NCBI RefSeq assembly: GCF_964048965.1
Contig: NZ_OZ040189.1
Span: 1,054,001-1,118,000 of the forward strand
From: Tenacibaculum sp. 190130A14a
GTDB taxonomy: Bacteria > Bacteroidota > Bacteroidia > Flavobacteriales > Flavobacteriaceae
Direction of reading: 5' to 3'
Length of the DNA stretch: 64,000 bases
Positions within the stretch are counted from its first letter, which is position 1. Each line of letters starts with the position of its first letter. A program made the position numbers and the translations under genes. The notes beneath the pieces were generated by a model, which saw only the letters and a list, made by a program, of their open reading frames with translations, searched no databases and had not been told where the DNA came from. Shown here piece by piece: positions 42,292 through 53,000 of the stretch.

Positions 42292-43662
42292 ATGAAGAAG
42301 TGTTTATATCTATTAGTAATGCTTTGTGTGGTTATATTTAAATCAGTAAAAGCTCAGAATAAGAAGTTATTATACGATTTTGATGAGATACCTCAAACTA
42401 TGTTATTAAATCCAAGTGTGAAACCTACTTATAAATGGCATGTAGGAATTCCTTTTATATCTGGTATTTCTTTTGATGCTGGTCTATCTGAAGTTACCGT
42501 TGCAGATTTGTTTAGAAATGATGGAGTAGATTTTACAGTAAAAGTAAGAAATGCTATCGATAGAATTTCTACTGAAGATTATGTAAGTATTAATAACCAG
42601 ATAGAGATTTTAAGTGGTAGTTTTAAACTTAATCAAAGAGACCATCTCAGTTTTGGATTTTATACAGAATTTGATTTTTTTGCAAATTATCCAAAAGATA
42701 TCATTGATTTAGTAAACGATGGAAATACAACTAATTTGAATAGAACATTTCTTTTGTCTCAAGCAAATGTTAAGACAGAACTAATAAGTGTATTACATGC
42801 TGGAATTGCCCGTAAACTGAATGATAAAATGACTATTGGAGGTCGATTTAAAGTTTACTCAGGAATAGCGAACGTTACAACAAGTGGTAATACAGGAAGT
42901 TTTACTACGCGTTTGGGACAAAATAATATATACACCCACAGCTTAAGTAATATTAGTTTTAATGGATACAGTTCAGGTGTTTTTTTTGATGATGATATAG
43001 AAGCCAGTGATATATATGGAAAACTTTTTTTGGGTAATGTAGGTTTTGGTTTTGATATAGGGTTTACGTATCAAATAGATAAACAAACCAAAATTACGGC
43101 GAGTTTATTGGATATCGGATATATATCTTATTCAAAGGATAATAAAAATGTAGCTGTAAGAGGGAATTATACATTTTCAGGAATAGAGTTTCAGTATGAT
43201 AGTTCAAATAGTGATTATTGGCAAAACCTGATAGATGATTTTAAAGCACAAGTTCCTTCAGAAGAAAACGAAAATTCATATGCTGTTATGAGACCAATAA
43301 AATTTAATGGGTCTTATAAATATAGTTGGGGAAAAAGTAGAAATGAAGAGAGTTGTTATGATATGACTTATAAAGAATATTATAATAATTCTGTTGGAGC
43401 TCAAATCTTTTCTGTATTTAGACCATCAGGACCTAAATTTGCTCTGACAGGATTTTACGAACGAAGAATATCGAAAGGAATCAATACAAAAATTACATAT
43501 ACGATTGATGATTTCTCATATACAAACTTTGGTTTGGGGTTGTCGACTAAAATAGGTAAATTTCAGGTCTACGGATTAGTAGATAATTTATTTGGACTAT
43601 CGGATATTGCAGCTACTAATTCCGCGGCTTTTCAATTGGGTATGAATTTAATATTTAAATAA
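42292..43662 (+). CDS. DUF5723 family outer-membrane protein
   Basis: A 456-residue protein with signal peptide (MKKCLYLLVMLCVVIFKSVKA-QN) and the Bacteroidota DUF5723 start (DFDEIPQTMLLNPSVKPTYK). Repeated amphipathic strands (HLSFGFYTEFDFFANYP, KMTIGGRFKVYSGIANV, NVGFGFDIGFTYQ, KITASLLDIGYISY) end at LGMNLIFK and suggest a PorV/FadL-like beta barrel. The role is unknown. It lies between a lipoprotein gene and a periplasmic-protein gene in a tight run. Confidence 0.82.
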   Translation: MKKCLYLLVMLCVVIFKSVKAQNKKLLYDFDEIPQTMLLNPSVKPTYKWHVGIPFISGISFDAGLSEVTVADLFRNDGVDFTVKVRNAIDRISTEDYVSINNQIEILSGSFKLNQRDHLSFGFYTEFDFFANYPKDIIDLVNDGNTTNLNRTFLLSQANVKTELISVLHAGIARKLNDKMTIGGRFKVYSGIANVTTSGNTGSFTTRLGQNNIYTHSLSNISFNGYSSGVFFDDDIEASDIYGKLFLGNVGFGFDIGFTYQIDKQTKITASLLDIGYISYSKDNKNVAVRGNYTFSGIEFQYDSSNSDYWQNLIDDFKAQVPSEENENSYAVMRPIKFNGSYKYSWGKSRNEESCYDMTYKEYYNNSVGAQIFSVFRPSGPKFALTGFYERRISKGINTKITYTIDDFSYTNFGLGLSTKIGKFQVYGLVDNLFGLSDIAATNSAAFQLGMNLIFK

Positions 43663-43666
43663 TAAA

Positions 43667-44401
43667 ATGAAAAAAATTGTGTACTTGTTTTTAATGTTTT
43701 CAATAACAACATTTGCTCAGAAAACAATTAATAACTACAAATATGTTATTATTCCTAATCAGTTTAGTTTTTTCAAAACAATTGATAAGTATGAAACAAG
43801 TTCTTTAACCAAGTTCTTGTTTAATAAGTATGGTTTTAAAGCGTTTTTATCAAGTGAAAGATTACCTGAAGACCTAGAACAAAATGGTTGTTTGGCTTTA
43901 AAAGCAAATGTCAAAAATAATTCTGGAATGTTTACTACAAAAAATGTAATTGAATTAAAAGATTGTAATGGCAAAGTAGTATTTACATCAGTAGAGGGAA
44001 GAAGTCGAAAAAAACAATATAAAGATGCTTACCATGAGGCTATTAGAAATGCCTTTAAATCAGTTCAACAGTTGAATTATGTTTATGTTCCGAGTATTAA
44101 TGAAGAGGTTAATGTTGAAAAAGATGCCCCTGCAATGGTTCAAATTCCGAAGGTAATAGAACGTAAACCTATAGTACTTAAAAAGACTAAAAATGTACTA
44201 TATGCACAAGCGATTAAGGATGGTTTTCAATTGGTAAATACAAAGCCAGAAATAATATTTTATGTACTAAAGACTAATTTGAAAGATGTTTTCGTAATTA
44301 AAGGGAAAGATGGAGTTTTATATAAATCAGGTTCTCATTGGGTAGCTGAATTTTATAAGAATGGTACTAAAAAGATAGAAACTTATGAGGTTAAGTTTTA
44401 A
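43667..44401 (+). CDS. exported protein of unknown function
   Basis: A 244-residue protein with signal peptide (MKKIVYLFLMFSITTFA-QK). The first 150 residues (YKYVIIPNQFSFFK, NQYKTSSLTKFLF-like segment, GCLALKANVKNNSGMFTTKNVIEL, KQYKDAYHEAIRNAFKSV) recur in Flavobacteria periplasmic proteins; the C-terminal 60 residues form a small beta-rich unit. I cannot assign a family. It is the last gene of the radC-led run and ends 2 bases from the convergent gene, with no visible terminator. Confidence 0.6.
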   Translation: MKKIVYLFLMFSITTFAQKTINNYKYVIIPNQFSFFKTIDKYETSSLTKFLFNKYGFKAFLSSERLPEDLEQNGCLALKANVKNNSGMFTTKNVIELKDCNGKVVFTSVEGRSRKKQYKDAYHEAIRNAFKSVQQLNYVYVPSINEEVNVEKDAPAMVQIPKVIERKPIVLKKTKNVLYAQAIKDGFQLVNTKPEIIFYVLKTNLKDVFVIKGKDGVLYKSGSHWVAEFYKNGTKKIETYEVKF

Positions 44402-44403
44402 TA

Positions 44404-44919
44404 TTATTGATCTAAATAATCAATTACCTTTTGATAAAATTTGAATAAAGGTATAATTGCAGAAGGTGAGTTTTCAAAGGCCAAATGATATTTAGTTATA
44501 ATAAGTTTTTCATAGCTCTTTTTTGAGGAAAAAATATAGGGGTCAAAAGCAACTTGTGTACTTAAAGGTTCTAATTCCTTTAAGGCATTCTCTTGTAAAA
44601 ATAATTTGAAATTACTGTTAGTAGATTTAACTTTAAACCTACTTTGTTTTCTTAAAAATAGATTAATAAAGTGGTGTATTGTATCTATTTCAAAATCAAT
44701 AAACTTTATATCAGGGTTTAGAGAACAAACAACTTGACCAGAAGCTTGAGCTCCAATAGTGTTCCTAACAACAATCAAATTGTTTTTATGTTTTAATTTT
44801 AGCGTATATGTTTCAAATGGTTCTCGGCTTCCATCAAAGTAAGAGTATTTTTCTTTTTTTATGTTTAGTTCTCCTCTTAAACCTTGTGCTATTTTTTTTA
44901 CTTCTTTTTCAAAATCCAA
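44404..44919 (-). CDS. cytoplasmic protein of unknown function
   Basis: A 171-residue protein without signal peptide or membrane segment. It has an alternating beta pattern (ETYTLKLKHKNNLIVVRNTIG, SGQVVCSLN) then a helical region (FINLFLRKQ, FKLFLQENALKEL). I do not recognise the family. It follows rarA by 13 bases on the same strand and is probably co-transcribed with it. Confidence 0.55.
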   Translation of the reverse strand: MDFEKEVKKIAQGLRGELNIKKEKYSYFDGSREPFETYTLKLKHKNNLIVVRNTIGAQASGQVVCSLNPDIKFIDFEIDTIHHFINLFLRKQSRFKVKSTNSNFKLFLQENALKELEPLSTQVAFDPYIFSSKKSYEKLIITKYHLAFENSPSAIIPLFKFYQKVIDYLDQ

Positions 44920-44932
44920 TGTTCACAAAATC

Positions 44933-46204
44933 TTAATAGTTATACTTTTCTTTCCAGCGCTGTTTTAAAATATCTCTAAAATTATTTTCTCTTGAGTTAT
45001 TACCTGGTTCATAGAGCTTAGTTCCCTCAATCTCTTTAGGCATGAATTCTTGTACTACAAAGTTTCCAGGGTAGCTATGTGAGTATTTATAATCTTTTCC
45101 ATATTCAAGATCTTTCATTAATTTGGTTGGAGCATTTCTAATAGACAAGGGAACAGATAAATCACCAGTTTGCTTTACCAATTGTTGAGCGTTATTTATA
45201 GCCATATAGGATGCATTACTTTTGGCGGAGTTAGCAAGATAAATTGCACATTGACTTAATATAATTCTTGACTCCGGATATCCTATAGTACTAACGGCCT
45301 GAAAAGTGTTATTAGCCAAGATTAATGCAGTAGGGTTTGCATTACCAATATCTTCTGAAGCCAAGATTAGTAATCGTCTTGCAATAAATTTAACGTCTTC
45401 GCCACCTTCTATCATTCGGGCTAACCAATATACTGCAGCATTTGGGTCACTTCCTCTGATAGATTTAATAAAAGCGGAAACAATATCATAATGCTGCTCT
45501 CCAGTTTTATCATATCGAACAGTATTTTTTTGAACTTTTTCTAAGACGAGTTTGTTGGTAATCTCAACTTGCTCCTCAGAGGCAACTAACAAGTCAAAAA
45601 CGTTCAAAAGTTTACGAGCATCACCACCAGAAACACGAAAAAGTGCATCTGTTTCTTTTAATGTAATGTTTTTTTTAGCAAGAACTTCATCTTGCTCCAT
45701 TGCTCTATGAAGCAAGGCAAGCATATCTTCTTTTTCAAAAGAATTTAGGATATAAACTTGACATCTAGACAATAATGCGGGAATAACTTCAAAGCTAGGG
45801 TTTTCTGTTGTAGCACCTATTAAGGTCACCCATCCACGCTCCACAGCTCCTAAGAGAGAATCTTGTTGAGACTTGCTAAATCTATGAATTTCATCAATAA
45901 ACAAAATAGGGTTTTTCTGAGTAAACAGTCCACTACTTTGTTTTGCTTTTTCAATAACCTCTCGTACATCTTTCACTCCTGAACTAATGGCACTTAAAGT
46001 ATAAAATGGTCGTTTAGACTCGTTGGCAATAATGTTTGCTAAAGTTGTTTTTCCAATACCGGGAGGACCCCAAAGAATTAAAGAAGGAATAATACCTTGT
46101 TTAATGTGATTGGTTAAAATTCCATTTTTACCCACTAAATGTTGCTGACTTATGTAATCATTTAGTGATTTTGGTCGTATACGTTCTGCCAAAGGTTGAT
46201 TCAT
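44933..46204 (-). CDS. rarA: replication-associated recombination protein A
   Basis: A 423-residue AAA+ ATPase related to clamp loaders and acting at stalled replication forks (RarA/MgsA). It has Walker [18 protein letters not shown], Walker [18 protein letters not shown], sensor [24 protein letters not shown], and the C-terminal tetramerisation region with [21 protein letters not shown] and [15 protein letters not shown] [11 protein letters not shown]. The length and start ([18 protein letters not shown]) are normal for the family. Confidence 0.95.
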   Translation of the reverse strand: MNQPLAERIRPKSLNDYISQQHLVGKNGILTNHIKQGIIPSLILWGPPGIGKTTLANIIANESKRPFYTLSAISSGVKDVREVIEKAKQSSGLFTQKNPILFIDEIHRFSKSQQDSLLGAVERGWVTLIGATTENPSFEVIPALLSRCQVYILNSFEKEDMLALLHRAMEQDEVLAKKNITLKETDALFRVSGGDARKLLNVFDLLVASEEQVEITNKLVLEKVQKNTVRYDKTGEQHYDIVSAFIKSIRGSDPNAAVYWLARMIEGGEDVKFIARRLLILASEDIGNANPTALILANNTFQAVSTIGYPESRIILSQCAIYLANSAKSNASYMAINNAQQLVKQTGDLSVPLSIRNAPTKLMKDLEYGKDYKYSHSYPGNFVVQEFMPKEIEGTKLYEPGNNSRENNFRDILKQRWKEKYNY

Positions 46205-46246
46205 TTGGTAAAAATAGAAAAGATTTATGACAGATGTTCCGAAATT

Positions 46247-46254
46247 TAACTTTG
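46247..46254 (+). promoter_or_regulatory. -7 element for the rhomboid gene
   Basis: TAACTTTG matches TAnnTTTG exactly and lies 23 bases before ATG 46278. It lies downstream of the longer-frame ATG at 46227, so that start would not be transcribed; this decides the start codon. Confidence 0.5.
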
Positions 46255-46277
46255 GAAATGTTTTTGTTATTTTAAAA

Positions 46278-47012
46278 ATGATGAAAACAGAAGAAAAATT
46301 ACAATATTCAAATTCTATATTTTTAATTCCGACAATATTAGTGTTTAGTATTTGGTTTATTTACTATTTAGAAATTCGTTTTGGTTGGAATTTTAACAAG
46401 TTTGGAGTGTTACCGAGAAAATTGAGTGGTTTAAAGGGGGTTTTCTTTACACATTTTATACATAGCGGTACCAAACATCTTTTTAATAATTCAGTGCCTT
46501 TATTCGTGCTTACAGCAAGCCTTTTTTATTTTTATAAAGAGGTAGCGTCCAAAGTTTTGATTTATGGAGCTTTGTTAACTGGAATGTTAACTTGGATAAT
46601 AGGAAGAGAATCTTATCATATTGGTGCCAGTGGAGTGGTGTACTTATTATTCAGTTTTGTTTTTTTTAGCGGAATTATAAGGAAGCATTTCAGATTAATA
46701 TCAATGTCGCTAATTGTTATATTTTTATATGGAAGTATGATATGGTATATATTTCCTGTTAAAGAAGGTATGTCATGGGAAGGGCACTTGTCTGGTTTTT
46801 TGATGGGGTTAGTGTTTGCCTATATTTATAGGAATACTGGAATTGTTAAAGAGAAGTTTGTTTTTACCAAAACTGAATTTGATGATATGTTTGATGAAGA
46901 TGGGAATTATGTACCACCAGTATATAACGAGGAAATAGAGGAGGAGGTAGGCTCCACTGATTTAACAAGAGATATTAGTTTTACCTATGAAATAAAAAAG
47001 AATGAGGATTAA
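46278..47012 (+). CDS. rhomboid family intramembrane serine protease
   Basis: About 244 residues from ATG 46278 (MMKTEEKLQYSN). The fold has about six transmembrane helices. The catalytic Ser is in YHIGASGVVYLLF, the catalytic His in SWEGHLSGFLMG, and the conserved HxxxN-type motif region is HSGTKHLFNNSVPLF. A C-terminal acidic tail of about 60 residues is cytoplasmic-like. Rhomboids cut membrane proteins within the bilayer; the substrate is unknown. The 3' end overlaps the convergent rlmB gene by 4 bases. Confidence 0.9.
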   Translation: MMKTEEKLQYSNSIFLIPTILVFSIWFIYYLEIRFGWNFNKFGVLPRKLSGLKGVFFTHFIHSGTKHLFNNSVPLFVLTASLFYFYKEVASKVLIYGALLTGMLTWIIGRESYHIGASGVVYLLFSFVFFSGIIRKHFRLISMSLIVIFLYGSMIWYIFPVKEGMSWEGHLSGFLMGLVFAYIYRNTGIVKEKFVFTKTEFDDMFDEDGNYVPPVYNEEIEEEVGSTDLTRDISFTYEIKKNED

Positions 47013-47749
47013 CTCATTCTTTGTCTAACAGTTTCATATAAAAAGGCACCACAAGCTACTGATACATTTAAGGATTCAATCTCTCCCAGAAGTGGAAGTT
47101 TGGCTTTGTAATCTACCATTTTAAGTACGGAGTTACTAACACCTTTATGTTCAGATCCCATTATGATAGCAATGGGTTGATTCATATCAACTTTGTAAAT
47201 CGAGTCTTCTGTTTTTTCCGTTGCTGCTACTAGTTTGATGTCAGAAGCTTGCAATTGGAATATAGCATCTTTAATATGATCAACTTTACAAATAGGTACT
47301 TTAAATGCAGCTCCTGCTGAGGTTTTAATAGTTTCTGCATTCACTGGTGCAGAACCGCTTTTTTGAATAATTATTCCGTTTACACCTGTACATTCAGCAG
47401 TTCTTATAATTGCTCCAAAATTACGAACATCAGAAAGTTGATCCAATAATAAAAATAAAGGGGTATTTTCTGATTCAATAGTTTTTTCAATTAATGATTC
47501 TAAATCATAAAATTCTATTGGAGATATCTTTGCAACGGCACCTTGATGATTATTGTGTTTAGATAAGCGATCAAGCTTTTCTGTAGGAACTATACTCGTC
47601 GAAATTTTATTTTTTTTAATTAGTTTTTCTAATTGAAAATACAAATCACCGCGCAGTCCTTTTTGTAAATATACCTTATTTATTGATGAGCCGCTATCTA
47701 TGGCTTCAATGATAGCTCTTATACCAAATATTGTTGTTGATTCTTGCAT
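47009..47749 (-). CDS. rlmB: 23S rRNA 2'-O-methyltransferase RlmB (TrmH family)
   Basis: About 246 residues from ATG 47749 (MQESTTIFGIRAIIEAI), the usual RlmB start; the longer frame from 47788 runs through a promoter and terminator. SPOUT motifs: RNFGAIIRTAECTGVNGIII (motif 1), AIIMGSEHKGVS (motif 2), SLNVSVACGAFLYETVRQR (motif 3, trefoil knot). The substrate-binding N-domain contains VYLQKGLRGDLYFQLEKLI. It methylates the 2'-OH of G2251 in the 23S rRNA peptidyl-transferase centre. The close TrmH paralogues make the exact target slightly uncertain. Confidence 0.9.
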   Translation of the reverse strand: MQESTTIFGIRAIIEAIDSGSSINKVYLQKGLRGDLYFQLEKLIKKNKISTSIVPTEKLDRLSKHNNHQGAVAKISPIEFYDLESLIEKTIESENTPLFLLLDQLSDVRNFGAIIRTAECTGVNGIIIQKSGSAPVNAETIKTSAGAAFKVPICKVDHIKDAIFQLQASDIKLVAATEKTEDSIYKVDMNQPIAIIMGSEHKGVSNSVLKMVDYKAKLPLLGEIESLNVSVACGAFLYETVRQRMS

Positions 47750-47753
47750 GCTG

Positions 47754-47761
47754 CAAATGTA
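47754..47761 (-). promoter_or_regulatory. -7 element for rlmB, very close to the start codon
   Basis: TACATTTG on the minus strand is an exact TAnnTTTG and ends only 4 bases before the rlmB ATG (47749). Transcription would start at or within a few bases of the ATG, suggesting a leaderless mRNA. The -33 region overlaps the terminator of the gene before it and has no clean TTTG. Confidence 0.45.
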
Positions 47762-47780
47762 GTTGAATTTATTGTATAAA

Positions 47781-47806
47781 AAAACCACCTCGAAAGAGGT
47801 GGTTTT
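47781..47806 (-). terminator. terminator of the SusC/SusD-B unit
   Basis: An 11-bp stem (47781-47791 with 47796-47806) with a GAAA-type tetraloop and a T7 tail on the minus strand. It ends the transcript running from 53290 to 47827. Confidence 0.9.
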
Positions 47807-47826
47807 TAAGATATAATTTAATGATT

Positions 47827-48543
47827 TTAGTTTTTCGATAAAATCATTGATCTATCAGTAAAATATCCTTCAGCGGTATAAGTTAAAGTAATAGTAGATT
47901 TGTCTGCAGATACAGTACCAGAACCACTAACAGGAATACCAAAGTTATCAGCTAAGAAACCTCCAGTAACGGTGATGTTACTACATGCATCAGAGATGTA
48001 AAATGGATAGTTACCTCCAAAAGCATTATCAGCTCCAATAGAATAAGTCCCGTCTCCAGTTTGAGTAATAGAAACAGTTTTCCCATTTCCATTTGTATAA
48101 GTCCAGCTTCCAGCTAAATCTGAAGGGCATAATACACTAATGTTAAAGTCAACCTTAGAGTTTCCTTCGAAATAACCTTCCGGTCCATCAAAAGAGATAG
48201 ACATAGTCTCTCCCATTCTGTTTAAGCTACTATCAGTAAAGTTGATAGGAATTACTACTTTGTTATCTCCTTTAGGGATTGTAACAGATGCAGGAACTGT
48301 ATAGTTATCTGCATTCATAGATGTAGTAACATTTAAATTAATAGTGGTATCAGATCCCATTTTCTTAGAAGTAAAAATGGTAACTTGAGTATCTAAGTTA
48401 GAGTTCTCCACAACAACGATATCCTTTTTAAAGGCGTCTGCTGTGATAAAACTTAAGTCCTTAACCTCTATTGAATCATCATCACAACTATTTAAAGTCA
48501 TAAATGATATAGCCAACATAGCTAGATATAATATTTTTTTCAT
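47827..48543 (-). CDS. surface lipoprotein, SusE/F-position, Calx-beta-like
   Basis: A 238-residue predicted lipoprotein (MKKILYLAMLAISFMTLNSC, followed by DDD, an acidic stretch like a surface-export signal). Residues of about 30-130 resemble a Calx-beta/DUF-type beta-sandwich (TTINLNVTTSMNADNYTVP, SVTIPKGDNKVVIPINF). The C-terminal 100 residues contain GSWTYTNGNGKTVSITQTGDG and a second beta unit. It sits after SusD in the place of SusE/SusF-type ligand-binding lipoproteins. It is probably a surface partner of that transporter; the ligand is unknown. Confidence 0.7.
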   Translation of the reverse strand: MKKILYLAMLAISFMTLNSCDDDSIEVKDLSFITADAFKKDIVVVENSNLDTQVTIFTSKKMGSDTTINLNVTTSMNADNYTVPASVTIPKGDNKVVIPINFTDSSLNRMGETMSISFDGPEGYFEGNSKVDFNISVLCPSDLAGSWTYTNGNGKTVSITQTGDGTYSIGADNAFGGNYPFYISDACSNITVTGGFLADNFGIPVSGSGTVSADKSTITLTYTAEGYFTDRSMILSKN

Positions 48544-48578
48544 AATTGTATAAATTATTAACTACCGAGGTAGTGTTA

Positions 48579-50045
48579 TTAGTTTTGAGTTGAAATAAAC
48601 GGATTGTTTAAGATCTCAGCTTGTGGGATCTCGAAACTTAATCTGTTGTCATCATAAGACATTACATCACCAACAAAAATTAAGTGGTTAGAACCTCTAA
48701 CAATATCCATTTTGTTTCTTCTCTTTAATAAATAAGCTTTACCTTCTCCCCAAAGCTCTAAACGAGTTTGTAAAGTAATTTCGCTTGTTAAAGCAAGAGT
48801 AGATAAACCATCAATATAACTTGCGTCGTTAACTCTTTCAGAAACAACAGTTTTTAATGCTCCTCTTGCAGCACCTGCATCACCATCAGCTTTTAAAGCA
48901 GCCTCAGCGTGTAATAAATATACTTCAGCAATTCTCATATAGAATACATCAGTAATAACAGGTCTCTGACCATCCCATTGTCTTGCTGGGTCATAGTATT
49001 TACGCCAGTTAATTAAATCACTAGATCTAAACCAGTCTCTTCTTACATCATCAGCTGGCATTTCAGCATATAAAGAAGCATCAATAGATTTACTATTTCC
49101 TACAGAAGCATATCCATAAGTAAAGTAATCCATTTGAGAGTAGAAAGAAGCTAAACTAACACTATCATCAATAGTAATGTCAGATGCCCAAATCCATCCT
49201 GGAGTAGAGATAAAGTTCATTCCGTCTAAAGCTTGAGCTTTAGCTAAAATTGGATAACTTCCAGTATTAATTACATCAGCAGTTAAAGATTTAACTTGAT
49301 CCCAGTTTTTATCTTCAGAAGCATAAGCATATGCTAATAACATTTTAACAACATCAGTGTTAATTTGACTTTTAGCAGTTCTGTTAAAATCGCTTAAAAG
49401 AGATAAAGCATCATTTAAATCACTATAGATTAAATTATATACTTCTTCCATTGTACTTTTTGCTACACCTTCTACCTTTTCAGCACTGTTATAAATAGGT
49501 AAAACTTCTTGAGTAGGATCATATCTATCAGTATATAATTGTACTAAATAGAAATACGCATAAGCTCTCATTGCCTTAGCTTGTCCCATGTAGTGACGAT
49601 TAGCTTGAGCTTCTGGAGTAATATCATTACCTCCTAAAGTACCAATAAGCTTGTTAGCAGCTCTAATGATTCTATAGTAGTATCTCCACGCCATATAATT
49701 AGCTCTATTTGTAAAGTCTACAGAAGCTTGTAAGTTACTAAAAGTACTATACCATCCGTAGTTTGTTTCAGAATGAGCAATATCCGCAGATAACATATCT
49801 GTCCAAATATCAATACCTTTTTGACCGAAATCATCGTCTCCACCGAATCCTCCAGTACCTGGTAAATACATTAACTGGTATAAACCAGCAACACCACCCT
49901 TAATAATTTCCGGGTTGAATTCAGCAGCTTGTCCAAGCTGCTCAGTTGATAATCTATCAGAAGGTTGTACTTCTAAAAAATCATCATTACATCCATAGAT
50001 AAATAGGATGAAAATTGGTAAGATTTTTACTATTTTTTTAAGCAT
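48579..50045 (-). CDS. SusD/RagB family nutrient-binding lipoprotein (unit B)
   Basis: A 488-residue lipoprotein (MLKKIVKILPIFILFIYGC). SusD-like features are the TPR-type helices (AKAMRAYAYFYLVQLY, NLIYSDLNDALSLLSDF, MLLAYAYASEDKNWDQVKSL) and the C-terminal block FYMRIAEVYLLHAEAALK, then RLELWGEGKAYLLKRR. SusD lids bind the substrate above the SusC barrel encoded just upstream (11 bases). No glycoside hydrolase, peptidase or regulator gene is adjacent, so the substrate cannot be inferred. Confidence 0.93.
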   Translation of the reverse strand: MLKKIVKILPIFILFIYGCNDDFLEVQPSDRLSTEQLGQAAEFNPEIIKGGVAGLYQLMYLPGTGGFGGDDDFGQKGIDIWTDMLSADIAHSETNYGWYSTFSNLQASVDFTNRANYMAWRYYYRIIRAANKLIGTLGGNDITPEAQANRHYMGQAKAMRAYAYFYLVQLYTDRYDPTQEVLPIYNSAEKVEGVAKSTMEEVYNLIYSDLNDALSLLSDFNRTAKSQINTDVVKMLLAYAYASEDKNWDQVKSLTADVINTGSYPILAKAQALDGMNFISTPGWIWASDITIDDSVSLASFYSQMDYFTYGYASVGNSKSIDASLYAEMPADDVRRDWFRSSDLINWRKYYDPARQWDGQRPVITDVFYMRIAEVYLLHAEAALKADGDAGAARGALKTVVSERVNDASYIDGLSTLALTSEITLQTRLELWGEGKAYLLKRRNKMDIVRGSNHLIFVGDVMSYDDNRLSFEIPQAEILNNPFISTQN

Positions 50046-50056
50046 AATTTCTTGAT

Positions 50057-53000
50057 TTAAAATTTAACTCTAACTCCTAAGCTAATATTCGTTAAAGGAG
50101 CATAACTATATCTTGCACTACCTCCAGATTCGCTAGTCGTTGGGTTGAATCCTTCTCTAGCAGATAATAAGAATAAATTATCTCCAGACATCCAAATATT
50201 AAGATTAGAAATTCCTGATTTTTCCAAATACTTAGACGGAACAGTATATCCAATCCTTACATTATTTAAGGCTAAATAGTCTGTTTTTGTAACAAATCTA
50301 GAAGAAGCTGCGTTTGCAGTGTTATAAGTAATGTTTCTATCTGGATTTGAAGTGTCATTTTCACCGTTAGTTAAAGCAGGTACATTAGTGATGTCACCTG
50401 GTTGTTGCCAACGATTAAAGATGTTTTTGTGCCAGTTCCAGCTACCAACTCTATCGTTATCCATCATGTCAGCGTAAGCTGCATCATATGCATAACCACC
50501 TAAGCTATATACGAACTGAGAACTAATATCAAAATTCTTATAAGTCATGTTTAATCTGAATCCTCCTCTTACAGTTGGGATACTAGACTTGTTTAAGAAT
50601 TGTCTTGTAGCAACAGCTGAATTACTTGTTGTAGTTCTTACTAACTGTCTGTTAGGGAACTCAGCTTGATATTCATGTAACGAGTTAACAACTTCGTCAT
50701 CTTGAGATTCATTAAATACACCATCACCATTAGCATCGTAAAAGTAAGTGTACCATAAAGGAGCACCGTTTGAAGGATCAACACCAGCCCACTCTCTAGT
50801 ATAAATATCATATAATGATCTACCAGCAGTTCTACCAAAAATACCATCGATATCGATTACTTTAGGTTGACCAGTACCATCGATTGGCATTTCTTTAATT
50901 TCATTGTTTAAGAATTCACCATTAATACTTGCGCTAAATTTAAAGTCTTCTTTATTAATGATTCGAGCATTGATATCAAATTCTAAACCTGAGTTTCTTA
51001 ATACACCTTCGTTTACATCTACGATAGCAACACCTGTACTAATTGGTAATCTCTTATCGAATAATAAGTTTTCAGTATCCTTGATATAGTAATCTACGTT
51101 TACATCTAAGAAATCACTGATTTTACTTTCAACACCAACCTGGTACATTTTAGAAGTTTCCCATGTTAATGCAGAGTTTCCTACAAAACTTTCAGTATAA
51201 GAAATTTCACCACTTGCGTTGTTAATATCATGTAAAGTAAGACCTGGGAATAAACCAGCTCCAGATTGCTCACCAATAATACCGTAACTTGCTTTAAGCT
51301 TTAAAAACTTTAAATATTTGTTGTTATTTAAGAAGTTTTCGTTTGTCATGATCCAAGCACCTCCAACAGATCCAAAAGTATCCCACTTGTTACTTCCTAA
51401 GAATCGAGAAGAACCATCACGTCTAATAGATCCAGATAAGTAGTAAGTATCTTTAAAGCTATAGTTAGCTTGAGCGAAGTAACTTTCAAGTCTACTCTTA
51501 TTAGTATAAGATGTAGTTGGTAATGTTACGATAAAGTTGTTAAATTCTAATAATCCAGGTAAAACAACTTTGTTCTTAGCAGCATTGGTTAACTTAAACT
51601 CGTTTTGGTTTGTTTCGTGTGCAGCAAGTGCAGTAATAGAATGCTCTCCAAACTCTTTAGTATAAGTGAACATGTTTAAGAAGTTCATAGTAGTAGATCT
51701 AATAATTCTTCTACTTAAGCTACCTTCAGTAGCAACACCTACACCAAAGAAAGGGTTTGAGTAAATGTTTCTAGTTCTATCATTATGTTGAAGACCGAAT
51801 TGCGTCTTGAACTTTAAGTTCTCAAAAAGATCAACATCAAAAGAAACGTTTGCGTTTACTTCGTGTCTTTTTTCTCTTCTGATATTATTTCTTGCATCAG
51901 CAAGACCATTTGTTAAACCAGAGAAGTTTCTTCCTCGTCCGATATCATAAATAAATCCTCCGAAAACAGGATCTGGAATTCTATTTCCATTTGCATCTCT
52001 TTCGAAAACAGGGTAAATAGAAGGCATGTTGTCTACTAAGAAGAATACGTTACCAGAATCACTAGTTTGACCATTGTTGTTTAATTCTGAATATGCATAA
52101 CCAATGTTAAAGTTTGAAGTTAACCACTCTCTAACATCTTGAGTTAAGTTAATTCTTCCTGAGTATCTTGTATAGTCAGAATTAACACTATAACCTTTAC
52201 TATCTAAATAACCGATAGAAGTAAAATACTTACCGTTTTCACCACCACCACTCATTTTTACGTTTGCTTCTGATCTAATAGAAGGTTGGAAAGAGTAGTC
52301 TCCCCAATATTCAGGAAGGTATCTTCTTCCTACTCCAGATCTTACACTTCTTGTAGCAGGATCGATTAATTGAGAAACATCAGAAGTATCCCAAGAGTTA
52401 TAATCTGGGTTAATACCAATAGATCCGAATAAATTTGCGTTAGCAAAAGCAACAGGATCTACACCTCTGTTATTTCCTTGGTTGTAAATTGCTTCCCAAG
52501 CAAGACCGATGAAGTCATTAGATGATCTAATTACATCATATCTAGGAATAAAACTGAAGTTAACCCCTGTTTTAACATCTACTTCAATGCTTGAAGAGTT
52601 TTTCTTACCACCTTTAGTTGTAATTAAGATAACCCCGTTCGCACCTCTAGATCCATAAATTGCAGTTGCAGTTGCATCCTTTAAGATAGTAGTACTTGCG
52701 ATATCTTCAGGGTTAATAGAGTTTAAGTTTCCACTAAAAGGAACACCATCTAATACATAAAGAGGACTTCTGTTACCATTTACAGAACCGAAACCTCTAA
52801 TTCTAATAGTAGAAGTAGAACCTGGTTGACCAGTAGTGTTAATTACGTTTACACCAGCAGCCTCACCCGCTAAAGATTGTGATACGTTTGTGAAGCTCTT
52901 TGCTTGAATATCTGCAGTTTTTACAACTTTTGCAGTACCAGTATAGGCTTTCTTTGTAGTAGTACCATAACCAACAACAACCACCTCTTCTAGTAAATTG

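Noticed and set aside
46227..46277. Longer start for the rhomboid protease
   Set aside because: An exact -7 element at 46247-46254 lies inside this extension, so it would not be transcribed.
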